Shown here piece after piece: positions 12,220 through 22,691 of a DNA stretch of 64,000 nt. The position numbers were made by a program, and so were the translations under genes. Position 1 is the first letter of the stretch; each line of letters begins with the position of its first letter. The stretch lies in the NCBI GenBank assembly GCA_035222895.1, contig JAVYIG010000896.1, positions 310,001 through 374,000 of the forward strand, written 5' to 3'. This DNA is from Strongylocentrotus droebachiensis. Taxonomy: Eukaryota; Echinodermata; Echinoidea; Camarodonta; Strongylocentrotidae. The notes under the pieces were generated by a model. The model saw nothing but the letters and a program-made list of their open reading frames with translations, had not been told where the DNA came from and ran no database searches.

Positions 12220-14046
12220 CACAATGGACAACACAAATAAAATTATGTTTATTGCTGCCTTAAACAAGAAACTCATTGCGATTTAGGGGTTTCAGGTAGT
12301 TTAATTCGCCGTTTATTTAGTTATTCATTGACTTGCAGCGTATCTCAACATCGTTAAAGGGAGCTGGGGAAAGAAATCGGGCGAGATTCCTCTGTTTTGT
12401 TAGAACGCAACGAACCGCCTTTATCGACGCTACTCGAAACTTTGAAATCCCTCATGCACACTCCCCGCCACCGGCAGTGTCAACGTAGCACGCCACCGTC
12501 AATGTAGTGCTTTTGACGAAATTGTGGAGTGCATAGACACAGCTAAGAGTACGCGTTTTAAAAACGCCAGCATATTCCTCTTCTCTTCGATTATTCTAGA
12601 AACATTCGCAAAAGGTGACTGAAGGGGCACAGACAACTTGACCTTGATGGCAGAAAGTGGACCATTTAACACCGTAGAATGAAGAGGAAGCACGGGGGAC
12701 CGATGACTGGAGTAGTTTAATGGCTTTGATGGAATAGCTAATTTTCTGAAGCCTGCTTTTTTTTCGTTGACAAATAGTATCTTTTTGCGTTTCATTTCTC
12801 CCTTCTCTTTTTCTGATTTTAATCTTCTACGTTGACTCTTATTTCAATAGGATAGTATTAAACAGGGAAAGATACGCCAGAAATGTCAACAACTATATTA
12901 ATCTACAAAGCAAAGGTTGCTATCAAAAACAAAATATGTTTTCCTTTTTATACTTGTGGTGCATCTGCTGCATATTGTTGAAAGATATCTCGCTTTAAAA
13001 AAAAATCATTTATGTACGGGGAGGGCACTCGTAATCGTAAATGACAGTGTTTGCATTTCAATATTCCGATTGCACTTTGCCATCATCGTTGATAAAAGTC
13101 ATTTGGACGCTCTGAAGCTGAAATGCTTATCCTACCAGTCTTTTTCAGACTTGTCATTATGTGCCAAGGGAGTCGGGGTAAATAGTTTTCAAGCATTTTC
13201 GAACAGTCGTTGATTATCATGGCTGAGAATAGTTGAACTAGATACATCAAAACCTAATATTTGTAAGTATTCTCCTCCTTCCCGTCCTTCACAAGCATTA
13301 TGTCTATAAATGTTACGACGCAATACAGAACCTAGTAGTGGTGATTTAGCTGGTTCTTGTCTTGTGTTAGGAGCGATTTCCCGCCGGACTTTGTACTTCA
13401 TCAGTGAAATTGTCAGGTCTGATGATTCGAGGCGCATGTTGACTTACTTTAACTGAACTCTGATATTCATCAGTACAAGATCACGAACAGCATTGATGCT
13501 GCCTGCTCCCGGAAAGATACAAATTATATATGTCAGTGGGAGGGAGGAATGTATTTTGTTCAGTAGAGTGTTTGTTTGTGCAGTTAGTGTGTTTGCAGAC
13601 ACAGAGTTAGTGTAAAGCGTCACCAATTTATTAAGATAGATGACTGTGGTGATGGTGATACCCAAAGACCTGCGTTGTCTGCGTCTTTGACACAAGCCAG
13701 TGTCTGTGGTAGATAATCCCGTAGATCCTTTAATGGCGCAATGGTATTGAAGTAAGACCTGCTTAATGTCGGCTGCGCACGATTTGACACTACTTTGCTC
13801 CAAATAATTCGTTCAGTTCAACATAATTCATGCTACAGTTTGGGCATTTCCCAAGCATGCAAATGCACAGAACAGTTAAAGACGCAATCTTTAGCCACAT
13901 ACGCAAACCTTTCAGATAGGGAGCGACAGCCTAGAACAAGATGTAGGATGTGTCCGAAATTTGATTTTTGACGGATAACTATCACGCCGGAATGTTTGAA
14001 CTGTTCGTGATGCGTTTAGTCTACATTTACTTTCATTATGATATCA
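12220..14046. other. Intergenic, no gene supported
   Basis: Several 80-120-codon frames occur on the minus strand (12795-12499, 13437-13189, 13803-13444), but none has a recognisable domain or convincing context. The stretch 12360-12500 is a little more GC-rich than its surroundings. Confidence 0.45.
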
Positions 14047-14286
14047 CTAGTTTGCAGGGGCGTAGACAACGGGGGGATGAGGGGGATGCATCCTCCCACC
14101 TCACAAGGTGGGGGGGGGGGGGTGGCATGTACAATCATCCCCCCAGGTTTTGGGGAATGATATTTGCTTACTTAATAAGTCATAATGATGATAATAATAG
14201 TAATAATAATAATGATAACAATTATAATATTAATAATAATAATAATTATGATGATTATAAAAAGACCCTTGCTTACAATAGTTGTT

Positions 14287-14329
14287 ATCACCTGACGAAG
14301 TATCGCAGTAGCATACGAAACGTCGTGAT
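14287..14329 (+). ncRNA. Hammerhead-ribozyme-like motif (candidate)
   Basis: The order of elements is ATCAC, CTGACGA, a short stem (GTAT/ATAC), GAAA, CGTC and GTGAT. ATCAC and GTGAT can pair as stem I. CTGANGA and GAAA are the conserved hammerhead core blocks. ACGT around the cleavage-site GTC could form the very short stem III seen in minimal retroelement hammerheads, which act as dimers. Against it, an extra A follows CTGACGA and stem II is short with an irregular loop. Activity cannot be judged from sequence. Confidence 0.3.
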
Positions 14330-14545
14330 CTTTTAGATTCCTTATTGACCACATTGCGAGACAGAATATCACTAGCGATATTATTTTCGATACTATATCC
14401 GCAATGAGTAATATATTTAGCAATTATGATGATGATAATAATAATCCTCATCATTATTGTAATTGTGTTTATTGTTATTAGCCGCATTCACACGGTGAAA
14501 GCCAATTCAGACGGTAAAAAAAAAAGAAAATCTTACAAGTATTTT

Positions 14546-14583
14546 GTGGTTATCTTGTGGTTTGGAAACCACAAGATAACCAC
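14546..14583. repeat. Perfect 18-bp-arm palindrome inside the hAT element
   Basis: GTGGTTATCTTGTGGTTT, then GG, then the exact reverse complement. It lies ten bases before the start of the nested MITE at 14593. Confidence 0.85.
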
Positions 14584-14592
14584 AAGATTAAA

Positions 14593-15031
14593 CAGGCGCG
14601 GATCTACGGGGGGGGGGGGGGGTTTAGGGGGTTTAAACCCCCCCCCCCTTGGGCGGCCCAAAAAACAAACAACAAAAAAAAAGGGGGAAAAAAGAAAAAA
14701 AGAAAGAAAAAAGAACGCACGCTGGAGAGAAACCCTTTCAAGTGCAAATATTGTGAGAAGATATTCAACTCATCTGGTAACTTAACCAAACACATGATAA
14801 CTCTGGATATAACTGTGTATTTAACTGTTACTTGATTTAAAAAGACGTTATCATGCACTGCTTTTTATGGTCTCCATTGTGTTAATAGATGCCAGGAAAA
14901 CATCACTTACGGGGTTCAAATAAACACCCCCCAAAAAAATCGGCTCGCCGCTTCGCGGCTCGTGGACGATGCTCCGCATCGTCATTATTTTGGTCAACCC
15001 CCCCCTTAGCAAAAAGCTAGATCCGCCCCTG
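14593..15031 (+). mobile_element. MITE carrying a broken C2H2 zinc-finger fragment (copy 1, nested in the hAT element)
   Basis: The ends are CAGGCGCGGATCTAC and AGATCCGCCCCTG, imperfect inverted repeats with a GCGGATCTA core. About 14720-14815 translates as a finger remnant (GEKPFKCKYCEKIFNSSGNL, then TKHMITL): C-x2-C and the first His are present, but the second His is replaced by Leu. Next come two tiny hairpins (GCCGC/GCGGC and GACGATGC/GCATCGTC, 14940-14985). A second copy lies inverted at 43094-43574. No clear target duplication was found for this copy. The finger is embedded in poly-A/poly-G-like sequence with no plausible gene around it. Confidence 0.75.
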
Positions 15032-15078
15032 AGTCATCCCCCCAGGTGTACAAACCTGTCTACGCCACTGCTAGTTTG

Positions 15079-17904
15079 GTTACATTGCAACTCATTTGTG
15101 CATATTTCGTATTCTGTGTTTTCTTTATTGAAAAGGCTATATTATTTTGTTTCCACTCTAACATACAACACAGTCCTACATGTACATCCACCATTCGTTA
15201 ACACACACAAACACCACACACACACACGCGCGCACACACGCACACACACGCACACATGCACATACAATATACACTCAAACAACACACTCACAAACTCATG
15301 CACAAGATCGTATAAACACGTTTTCCTTCTAAATTTCACTTTGATTTTCAATTTTCTTTTGAGGCCGCCATCTTAGTCAAGCATCGGTTTCCTGCATTTT
15401 TTCCACAGAGAGTTCAGATTATACTATAAATCTATAATGATATTTTCCGAAATATTAAGTTTCGTCATTATTATGTTAATATCATTCTGACTTGAAGTTA
15501 TTATTGCTTGTATATTTTTTTATTACACCTTATGTTTATATGTTATATGTTATTCAGTTATCATATTTGGAAAAATACAAAAATCAAAATCAAAACTATC
15601 TAATAGTGCTTCAATAACCATGCTTATCATTGACACAGTCCTATCAGCATCGAGCATTATTTCTGAGTCTTCAACCAAGTATTCTAAATAAATTCTTCGC
15701 TTATTCTTTCTCCTTTTCATATCACATCCTCTATTTCCCCGTTCTTTGATATAAGGCACCGTCGCTCTCCTTTGCTTGTCCGGTAATCTAAATACTTTGT
15801 CATTGCTTAAATTTAATTATCATCAGTGTAAATTGAGATCAGTTGTTTGTGTTTGATGTATGTTTGCATTTGTTTGTAATTTACCGACTAGTGAGGAGGA
15901 CGTACTTAACAGGAATTAATTTCCCTTTAGCTATCCTCGGGCACTAGTCGGTGGTACTTCTCACCTCCTTTGTCCCTGTACGTTTTTGTTCTTGTTTAAC
16001 TTTGCCAGGAAATTGAATCATTATAATAGACAAATTAATAAATATAGAGAGGTTAGCAAAACTCCATCAAGTATCTTGTACATCAAGATGATTAAATATT
16101 GTTTTGGATCTTTTCCCCTTCTTGTTTTCAAATAAGGTGATGGTAGCGTAATATTGAACCATCGTTGTTTTCCAGATTGGTAAAGGATGTGCACAGTTTA
16201 TTATTTTCTTTATCATTTATTTTTTATTCGGCACTTTCGAAAATATAACAATGAAACAATATAAAAGCATGGCTTGTACATAATTATGGTGTTTTTTCCT
16301 TCTTATCTTGAACACGGAACATTAGGATGCGCCGTAGGAAAGCGAAAACACGCAGACCGGCAACACTTGTTTTCCTTTACAAATTAGAATGAAAAATTGG
16401 TACACTAGATATAGTTTGGCAAATAAAATGAGCCTGATGGTGCGAAATGAACGACTTACCATTACCTTTTTATTATCTTTCTTTTGTTAGAGGAAAATTT
16501 AATTTCCACATAATGTAAAGTAGTAGAGAAGGAAAACAATGATTCGGTAAGGGTAGCCCCCCCCCCCCCCCCCCTACATGGCTCCAACAAATAACGCTTT
16601 TAGGGATGTCAAGCTACCGGTTTGATTAAATATTTACCCTCGATGAACACACCGAGGCCATAATGCTTGCACTATGTTTTGCACTATACAGCATCATTGA
16701 AAAATGAATTGTTGCACATGTAGTCTTCAAAATAATATTGAAAAGAGTCTACGTGCACGCAGTCGTTTAAGAGCTCTAGTGAAGCACTCAGAAGTGACCG
16801 TGCAAACTCTCTGAGGTGCTCTAAAGATGCCTCGTTTGGTGAGTATCTAGCCTCAGGCTCATATGAAAGCAAAGCGACGGTGAGTGGGAATCAATAGTCA
16901 ACCGCCTAGTCAACCTACTCATGCATTATGGACAAACTTAATGCTTTGCCCTGTTTTTTTATTTAAATTTTGTAGGACAATTCAATTCTTATTTCCGATA
17001 AGGGTAACACTTGTAAAATGCAACGCGATCCATATTCGATTAGAAGCCACACTTATCTCAACAACTGTCCTACTATTGTTGAAACGATGCTGACTTTTAT
17101 GGAGAAAACATATGTGGTGATAGTGGAACGTACATTTATACGCGCCTGGCAGTTTCATTCCTTTTTAGTTTGCTTGCTTTCATGCAAACGTTAACAATCT
17201 GAAAAGCAAGTTGATAGATCTAGATATGTAAAGTACATAATGGTTTAATGGTTCTCATCCCTCTTTTGGTAGCACTGTCTTCTATTGCTGAAGGATCTTT
17301 TTACGATAGGTATTGAGTCCGACGATTGATCACTTCTCACATCCTTAGACGGGGTATTGTTTACCAAAATCTGTCATTCTTTAATACCCATGTGTATTAG
17401 GATTGCAACTAATCGAGCAAGAGCAATATGACTATTGACATGTGATTGATGAGGCTATCTCGGGTACAATATGACCATATCAAAAAAGAATTATTTTAAA
17501 ATATCAGTGGGCTATGGAAATATGTAAAAGCAGAATAGCCGTAGGCTTTTTCATCACAAAGATATGTCAGGGGCGGAAGTCGTATTCCAGTACTCAATAT
17601 AAAGCCTGTAAATTTATTATATGATGATAATACGTGTAGACAGAAAGAGGCTGGAGGGATAAATATAAATGTCAGAGAAATTGATAAATGAGGTAGGGAC
17701 ACTAAGAGTTGACACTATATAATGAAAGAGAGATAGAGAGAGAGACAGCGATAGAGAGGGAGAAAGACAGAGAGAAAGACAGAGAGAAAGAGAGATAGAG
17801 AGAGAGAGAGAGAGAATGAGAAGCACTGGGACAAGACAAAAGAAGGATGATTGAAATAATCAGGGAATTATGAAAGGTGTGAAGATCGAGCTGCGAGCGG
17901 TTTA
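15079..17904. other. Intergenic with CA and GA microsatellites
   Basis: A (CA)n/CGCA block at 15200-15260, an 11-bp inverted repeat (ACCGACTAGTG, 15883-15893; reverse at 15942-15952), an 18-base C-run near 16557-16575 and (GA)n at 17727-17818. I see no gene. Confidence 0.55.
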
Positions 17905-17912
17905 ATTCCCAC

Positions 17913-19480
17913 CATGGGCGTCAATCCTGGGGGGGGGGACGGGGGGCTACGTCCCCCCACGAATTTTCAGGTGGTGAAATGTCCCACCCCCCCATGATTT
18001 GGGGTTAACATTTTATTTTATTTTTCTTTCTCTCTGTGTTGAGAAAATCAAGCCAAATTAGGCGATCAGATTTTATTAATAGAAGCGTCATTAATATTAC
18101 ATTCACATTACCGGAAGTTCAAACATTTGTTTACGATGTAAATCATTTCACCAACTGAAAAAGAATTAAATTAATCCCTTGTATATTCCAAACCTAACGG
18201 CTGATTGTTCAATGGAAACGACATATTCATCCATCTACCCCCTCCCCTTGCGTTCCTGTTCCTGTTAGTTGTACTTAAGACTGTTTTCTTTTTAAATTGG
18301 CAAAAATTATGCCCCAAATCAAGCCATCTATCCATCAATTTCAAACAAAATCTTCAACTTTTGAGGGGCGTACACCCCCTGCGTTCTACTGTTTTCTTTT
18401 TAATTTGGCAAAAATTATGCCCAAAATCAAGCCATCTATCCATCAATTTAAAAAAAAATCTTCAACTTCTGAGGGGGCCACACCCCCTGCGTTCTACTGT
18501 TTTCTTTTTATTTTGGCAAAAAAAATGCTCCAAATCGAGCCATCTATCCATCAATTTAAAAAAAATCTTCAACTTCTGAGGGGGCATACCCCCCCCCCCT
18601 CAGAACCCCCTTGTGTTCTACTGTCTTATTTTTTATTTTTGCAAAAAGTATGCACCAAATCAAGCCATTTATACATCAATTTAAAACAAAATCTTCAACT
18701 TCTGAGGGGGGCACATCCCCCACAGACACCCCCTGCGTTCTTTTTCCCTGTTAGTTTAACTTAAGACTGTTCTCTTTTTAAATTTGGCAAAAAGTATGGC
18801 CCAAATCAAGCCATCGATCCATCAATTTCAAAAAAAAATCTTCAACTTCTGAGGGGGGCACACCCCCTGCGTTCTACTGTTTTATTTTTATTTTGGCAAA
18901 AATATGCACCAAATCGAGCCATCTATCTATCAATTAAAAAAAAATCTTCAACTTCTGAGGGGGAACACCCCCCCCCCTCAGACCCCCTTGCGTTCTACTG
19001 TCTTATTTTTAATTAGGCAAAAAGTATGCACCAAATCAAGCCATTTATACATCAATTTAAAACAAAATCTTCAACTTCTGAGGGGGCACACCCCCCCCCC
19101 CTCACACACCCCCTGTGTTCTACTGTTTTCTTTTTAATTTGGCCAAAAGAAAGCACCAAATTGAGCCATTTATGCATCAATTAAAAACAAATCTTCAACT
19201 TCTGAGGGGGGGCACATCCCCCTCAAACACCCCCTGCGTTCTCGTTCATATAGTTGAACTAAATTCTCTTTTTTTTAATTTGGCAAAAAGTATGCACCAA
19301 AGCGAGCCATTTAAGCATCAATTTAAAAAAACAACTTCATCGTCTGAGGGCGCACATCCCCTCAGACACCCCCCCCCCCTGCGTGGCGCGCCCATTCGCC
19401 CCCCTAACAAAATAACCTGGCGCCGCCCTGTCTGAACTTGTGTCCTCCCCCCCACGATCTAATTTGGATTGACGCCCATG
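17913..19480 (+). mobile_element. hAT-like non-autonomous element (1568 bp) with internal tandem array
   Basis: A perfect 15-bp inverted terminus, CATGGGCGTCAATCC, occurs at 17913-17927 and reversed at 19466-19480. An exact 8-bp target duplication ATTCCCAC lies outside both ends (17905-17912 and 19481-19488). This fits the hAT superfamily. The ends are followed inward by G- or C-rich tracts. There is no transposase frame. The interior from about 18250 to 19380 is a tandem array described separately. Confidence 0.9.
18250..19385 (+). repeat. Nine-unit tandem array (107-144 bp units) with four-unit higher-order period
   Basis: Each unit contains TTTTTAATTTGGCAAAAA, a GCACCAAATC-like stretch, AGCCATCTATCCATCAATTT, AATCTTCAACTTCTGAGGGG and a C-rich linker with CCCCTGCGTTCTACTG. 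The anchor AGCCAT recurs about every 107-144 bp (near 18319, 18430, 18536, 18660, 18807, 18915, 19037, 19160, 19303). Units 1, 5 and 9 have the longer linker (GTTAGTT, ACTTAAGACTGTT or a variant). Spacings are about 110-107-124-144, then 108-121-122-143, so the array repeats every four units (about 490 bp). Apparent open frames here are repeat artefacts. Confidence 0.88.
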
Positions 19481-20274
19481 ATTCCCACCTACATATACAT
19501 CAGTTTTACGATCTGAGTGACAGTTTGTCAGCTGTAGAGTCTCTAGCGGATTTTTGTGCAAATTGATACGGGAGTTTGAGACATTGGTATTCCCACCCTC
19601 CCCCCCCCCCCCCCGAACAAAAATGAAATCCTTCATTGTAAGTAATGCCATAAATGAAATGATACGAATTTAGCCGCCAAGGCTATAGGCACTGAACAAA
19701 GGGACACTTAGAAGGTGTGCGTTGAACTTCTTATCGGCTTTCACGCGAATGCACTTCTTAGTTGGAGAACTGATAGGTTTTCATGTGATTACGTCGTGAA
19801 AGAAACTGTCCAGAAAACAATCACTGGAAAAGGCTGATTTATATATTACATATTGATGTATGCATACTTTGAGGTTGCGGAATGATCAGAATGAGAAACT
19901 GTTTGTTTCTTTTCAAGCATCTCCCCGGTTTTGTTGAAAATCACATGCTTTGCGCACATATAATGTGCATACGTCTACACGCACATGGACCATGCACCTT
20001 GAATTGAATTTAATTGAACTTGAATTATTAACAACAACACGTTTACAATAATGACATAATATGAACAATCGTACAATGCAAATAATAATATTGCTATGTG
20101 AAGGCATAAAGAAAGGGTATTGTTGAGTAAACAGTAAAGGCTTTAAAAAAACATTTAGACCAGATATGCGTACCAACGAATGTACAATATATACACATAT
20201 TGACTAGAATATGTGTATTATGTTTATTAGTATATAGTTGAAATTGTTAATGGAAATAAAAGTTACCACACGTG

Positions 20275-21110
20275 CTAGTCAAGCATAGTTCCACCTACAT
20301 ATATATATACATTAAATAATACAATATCTTCAAACTTGTTAACATTACTTACATCTTGGTACGTCAGCCACTTTCTTTTCTTCCCGTTGTATACCTGTGT
20401 TAAATTATCTAACAATAATCGATTACAAAGTGTGGTAATTTTTCCATGTACCAAACCACTACACACATAATGATTCAAGAGGTACATGAAGTTCAAAACT
20501 TATTTAACATTTCCAGGCTGGGGAAAACAGCTATGAAGTCTGTTTAAAGTTGACTGAAAATAATCCCTTTCATTGCCATTTGTTTTACTTAAATATATAT
20601 AGTTAAGATAATTTTGGTTGCATGTACTTACCCAGACTTTTATACTGCATAATATAGGTGCATGAGGCTGTATAAAATCCTTATATAACATAATTATATT
20701 CTTAGGAACAAAACGTTTCAGTTTAAACTGAATGCCTACTTTCTACCGTATACATTTTGTTTATGGTCTAAATAGGTTCTTTCCACGAAAGGTGACAGTC
20801 AACCTGAATTCCTATATACGATGCAAAAACATATACCACTCTAATAACTGATCTTGATATGCTCACAGATCATTTCCTGTCTATCGATCTACTTTTCGAT
20901 GTCATATGCATATAACTTGTTTTCTGTAGCTTAATTGTGACTTCATTTGCATTAAACCATTCCTAAACCTTGATTAGATCTTCACTTACAAGTTCTAGTA
21001 TGAAACACAGCTAATCATTTTGTTTTAATCAAGTTTGTGGAGTTAAGTAAAAAAAAATAATAGTGGACCAAGAATATAGCCTAGGAGGACTATTCAACTT
21101 CATAGACATT
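20275..21110 (-). pseudogene. Decayed LINE reverse-transcriptase relic
   Basis: Read on the minus strand, the pieces appear in the normal RT order but in shifting frames: GYILGPLLFF near 21090-21055, WFNANEVTIKLQKTSYMHM near 20950, VDCHLSWKEPI near 20800, then LYKDFIQPHAPILCSIKVW-VSTCNQN near 20690-20610 and a C-terminal tail to 20275. The YADD box is not recognisable. Several stops and frameshifts mean it is non-functional. By motif style it is of the jockey/CR1 type, but different in sequence from the element at 5.4-6.6 kb. Confidence 0.7.
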
Positions 21111-21332
21111 TTGTTATTATATCGAATAATCTGTGATCGTTTTCGTTCCAAAGCTAACCCACTAATTATATAGAGTGACAGTTGCTAACCGAAAATAATG
21201 TGGTATATAGTAGCAATGATTAAATAAAAATGAAATAAATTAATGTATTTTCAAGTTTGATCAAAGTTCTGGTAAACATGATTTTCAAAAAATCCAGTAT
21301 TGTTATTTACGTGAAAGAATAGCAGTGTCACT

Positions 21333-21729
21333 TTAAAGGTAAAGACCAGTTTTGGAAACGCCCCCCCCTCTCAAAAAATAAAATGGAAGCTTTTATTACC
21401 AATAATGTGAAAGAATATGTTTTGACTAATACGTAATGATACAAATTTTGCCAAGAAACCGCCTACTAATTGATATATTTGGTAATATATTATATCTATT
21501 TGGACCTGATAGATATATCGCATGTGTCGCGTAGTCCCATATACATCTTTATGTGTACAGTGCTTGTAACTTTACCAAGACTGGGCCAAATTTCTTATCA
21601 TTTTGATGATTCTAGAACCGTGCAGTACACACCAATACTTATAAGCTCGGTGATCAACCTTTTCTGATCGATTCCACAACATTTCTTTCACAATGCAATC
21701 GCATGACCATAACTGGTCTTTATCTTTAA
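21333..21729 (+). mobile_element. TTAA-type MITE, family A, copy 1 (397 bp)
   Basis: The termini are TTAAAGGTAAAGACCAGTT and AACTGGTCTTTATCTTTAA, inverted with one base added on the right. The body contains TTTCTTTCACAATGCAATCG and CCAAGACTGGGCCAAATTTC, which reappear in reverse orientation at 22341-22691. There is no coding content. Confidence 0.82.
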
Positions 21730-22340
21730 AAGGGGATTTTTTTCCTTCTCCATACTAAAAATTGTTTAGAACTTGAGAAAACAAATTACAGTGTGAGTGT
21801 TCAAATTCTTGCAGTCCAATATAATCTCTGATTGCGTTTTTACGCACGATGAAGGCATTTTGTTCCATCATTTTGATAACTAGAAAATTATTATTTTGTT
21901 TTGAATACACAATAATATTGTACTTATTAATATAAAAAACGGTTTGTGATATAATGTTTACGATGGAATCACATGATTAATGTTACCCTTCAACAACTTT
22001 AAGCAAAAAACATGCAATTTCTCTCCTATTCCTTAGTACGGTAATGGATCGTGTGCTTTGACGTCACTGAAGTAAAGCACATGCCAGAAATCTTCGGATC
22101 CATGGGAAAAAATAGACCCAAGACCTACACGCCAGACAATTCATCGGAACATCCGGCACAGTTTACTTCATTATAGGATTTGTAGTGCGTATCAGTATAA
22201 AATGTCAACCGTCATCATGATTAATTTGAAAATAATACAGCATGTAAATCCTTGCATTTCACTCGAACGTACCTGCAATTACAATGTATAGCCCCTGGTG
22301 TTTTTTTTTTGTTTCATGCTCAGCCTGGTAAATAGTCGCC

Positions 22341-22691
22341 TTAAAGGTATGTACCAGTTCTGGTCATGCGATTGCATTGTGAAAGAAACGTTGTGGAATC
22401 GATCACAAAAGGTTGATCATCTAGCATATAAGTATTGGTGTGTACTGCAAGGTTCTGGAATCATCAAAATGATAAGAAATTTGGCCCAGTCTTGGAAAGT
22501 TGTATATGGAACTACGCGATATCTATCCAGTCCAGATATATATAATAATTTACCAAATATATCAATTAGTAGACGGTTTCCTGGCAAAATTTGTATCATC
22601 ACGTATTAGTCAAAACATATTCTTTCACATGAAGAGCTTCCATTTCATTTTTTGAGAGGGGGGCATTTCCAAGATTGGTCGATACCTTTAA
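22341..22691 (-). mobile_element. TTAA-type MITE, family A, copy 2 (351 bp, inverted)
   Basis: The left end TTAAAGGTATGTACCAGTTC and right end TTGGTCGATACCTTTAA are bounded by TTAA. Sequence blocks such as CGATTGCATTGTGAAAGAAA and GAAATTTGGCCCAGTCTTGG are the reverse complement of the copy at 21333-21729, some 610 bp away. The open frames spanning it come from the repeat. Confidence 0.8.

Larger units (their letters stand above)
14055..15070 (+). mobile_element. hAT-like non-autonomous element with 8-bp target-site duplication (contains a nested MITE)
   Basis: The exact 8-bp direct repeat CTAGTTTG flanks the element at 14047-14054 and 15071-15078. The ends are inverted: CAGGGGCGTAGACA on the left and TGTCTACGCCACTG on the right, matching at 13 of 14 positions. 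An 8-bp duplication with CAG-starting termini is the signature of the hAT superfamily. There is no transposase frame. The interior holds G/C homopolymer tracts, ATG/AAT microsatellites (14180-14260, 14425-14455), a hammerhead-like motif, an 18-bp-arm palindrome and, from 14593 to 15031, another MITE inserted inside it. Confidence 0.85.

Noticed and set aside
12499-13803. Minus-strand frames of 82-119 codons as genes
   Set aside because: No recognisable domain, no splice or context support, and of a length expected by chance in a 64-kb window.
18205-19435. Series of 77-155-codon frames with repeated CPKSSHLSINF-like strings
   Set aside because: They are translations of the tandem array inside the hAT element. 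The repeats fall in different frames and are broken by homopolymer length changes.
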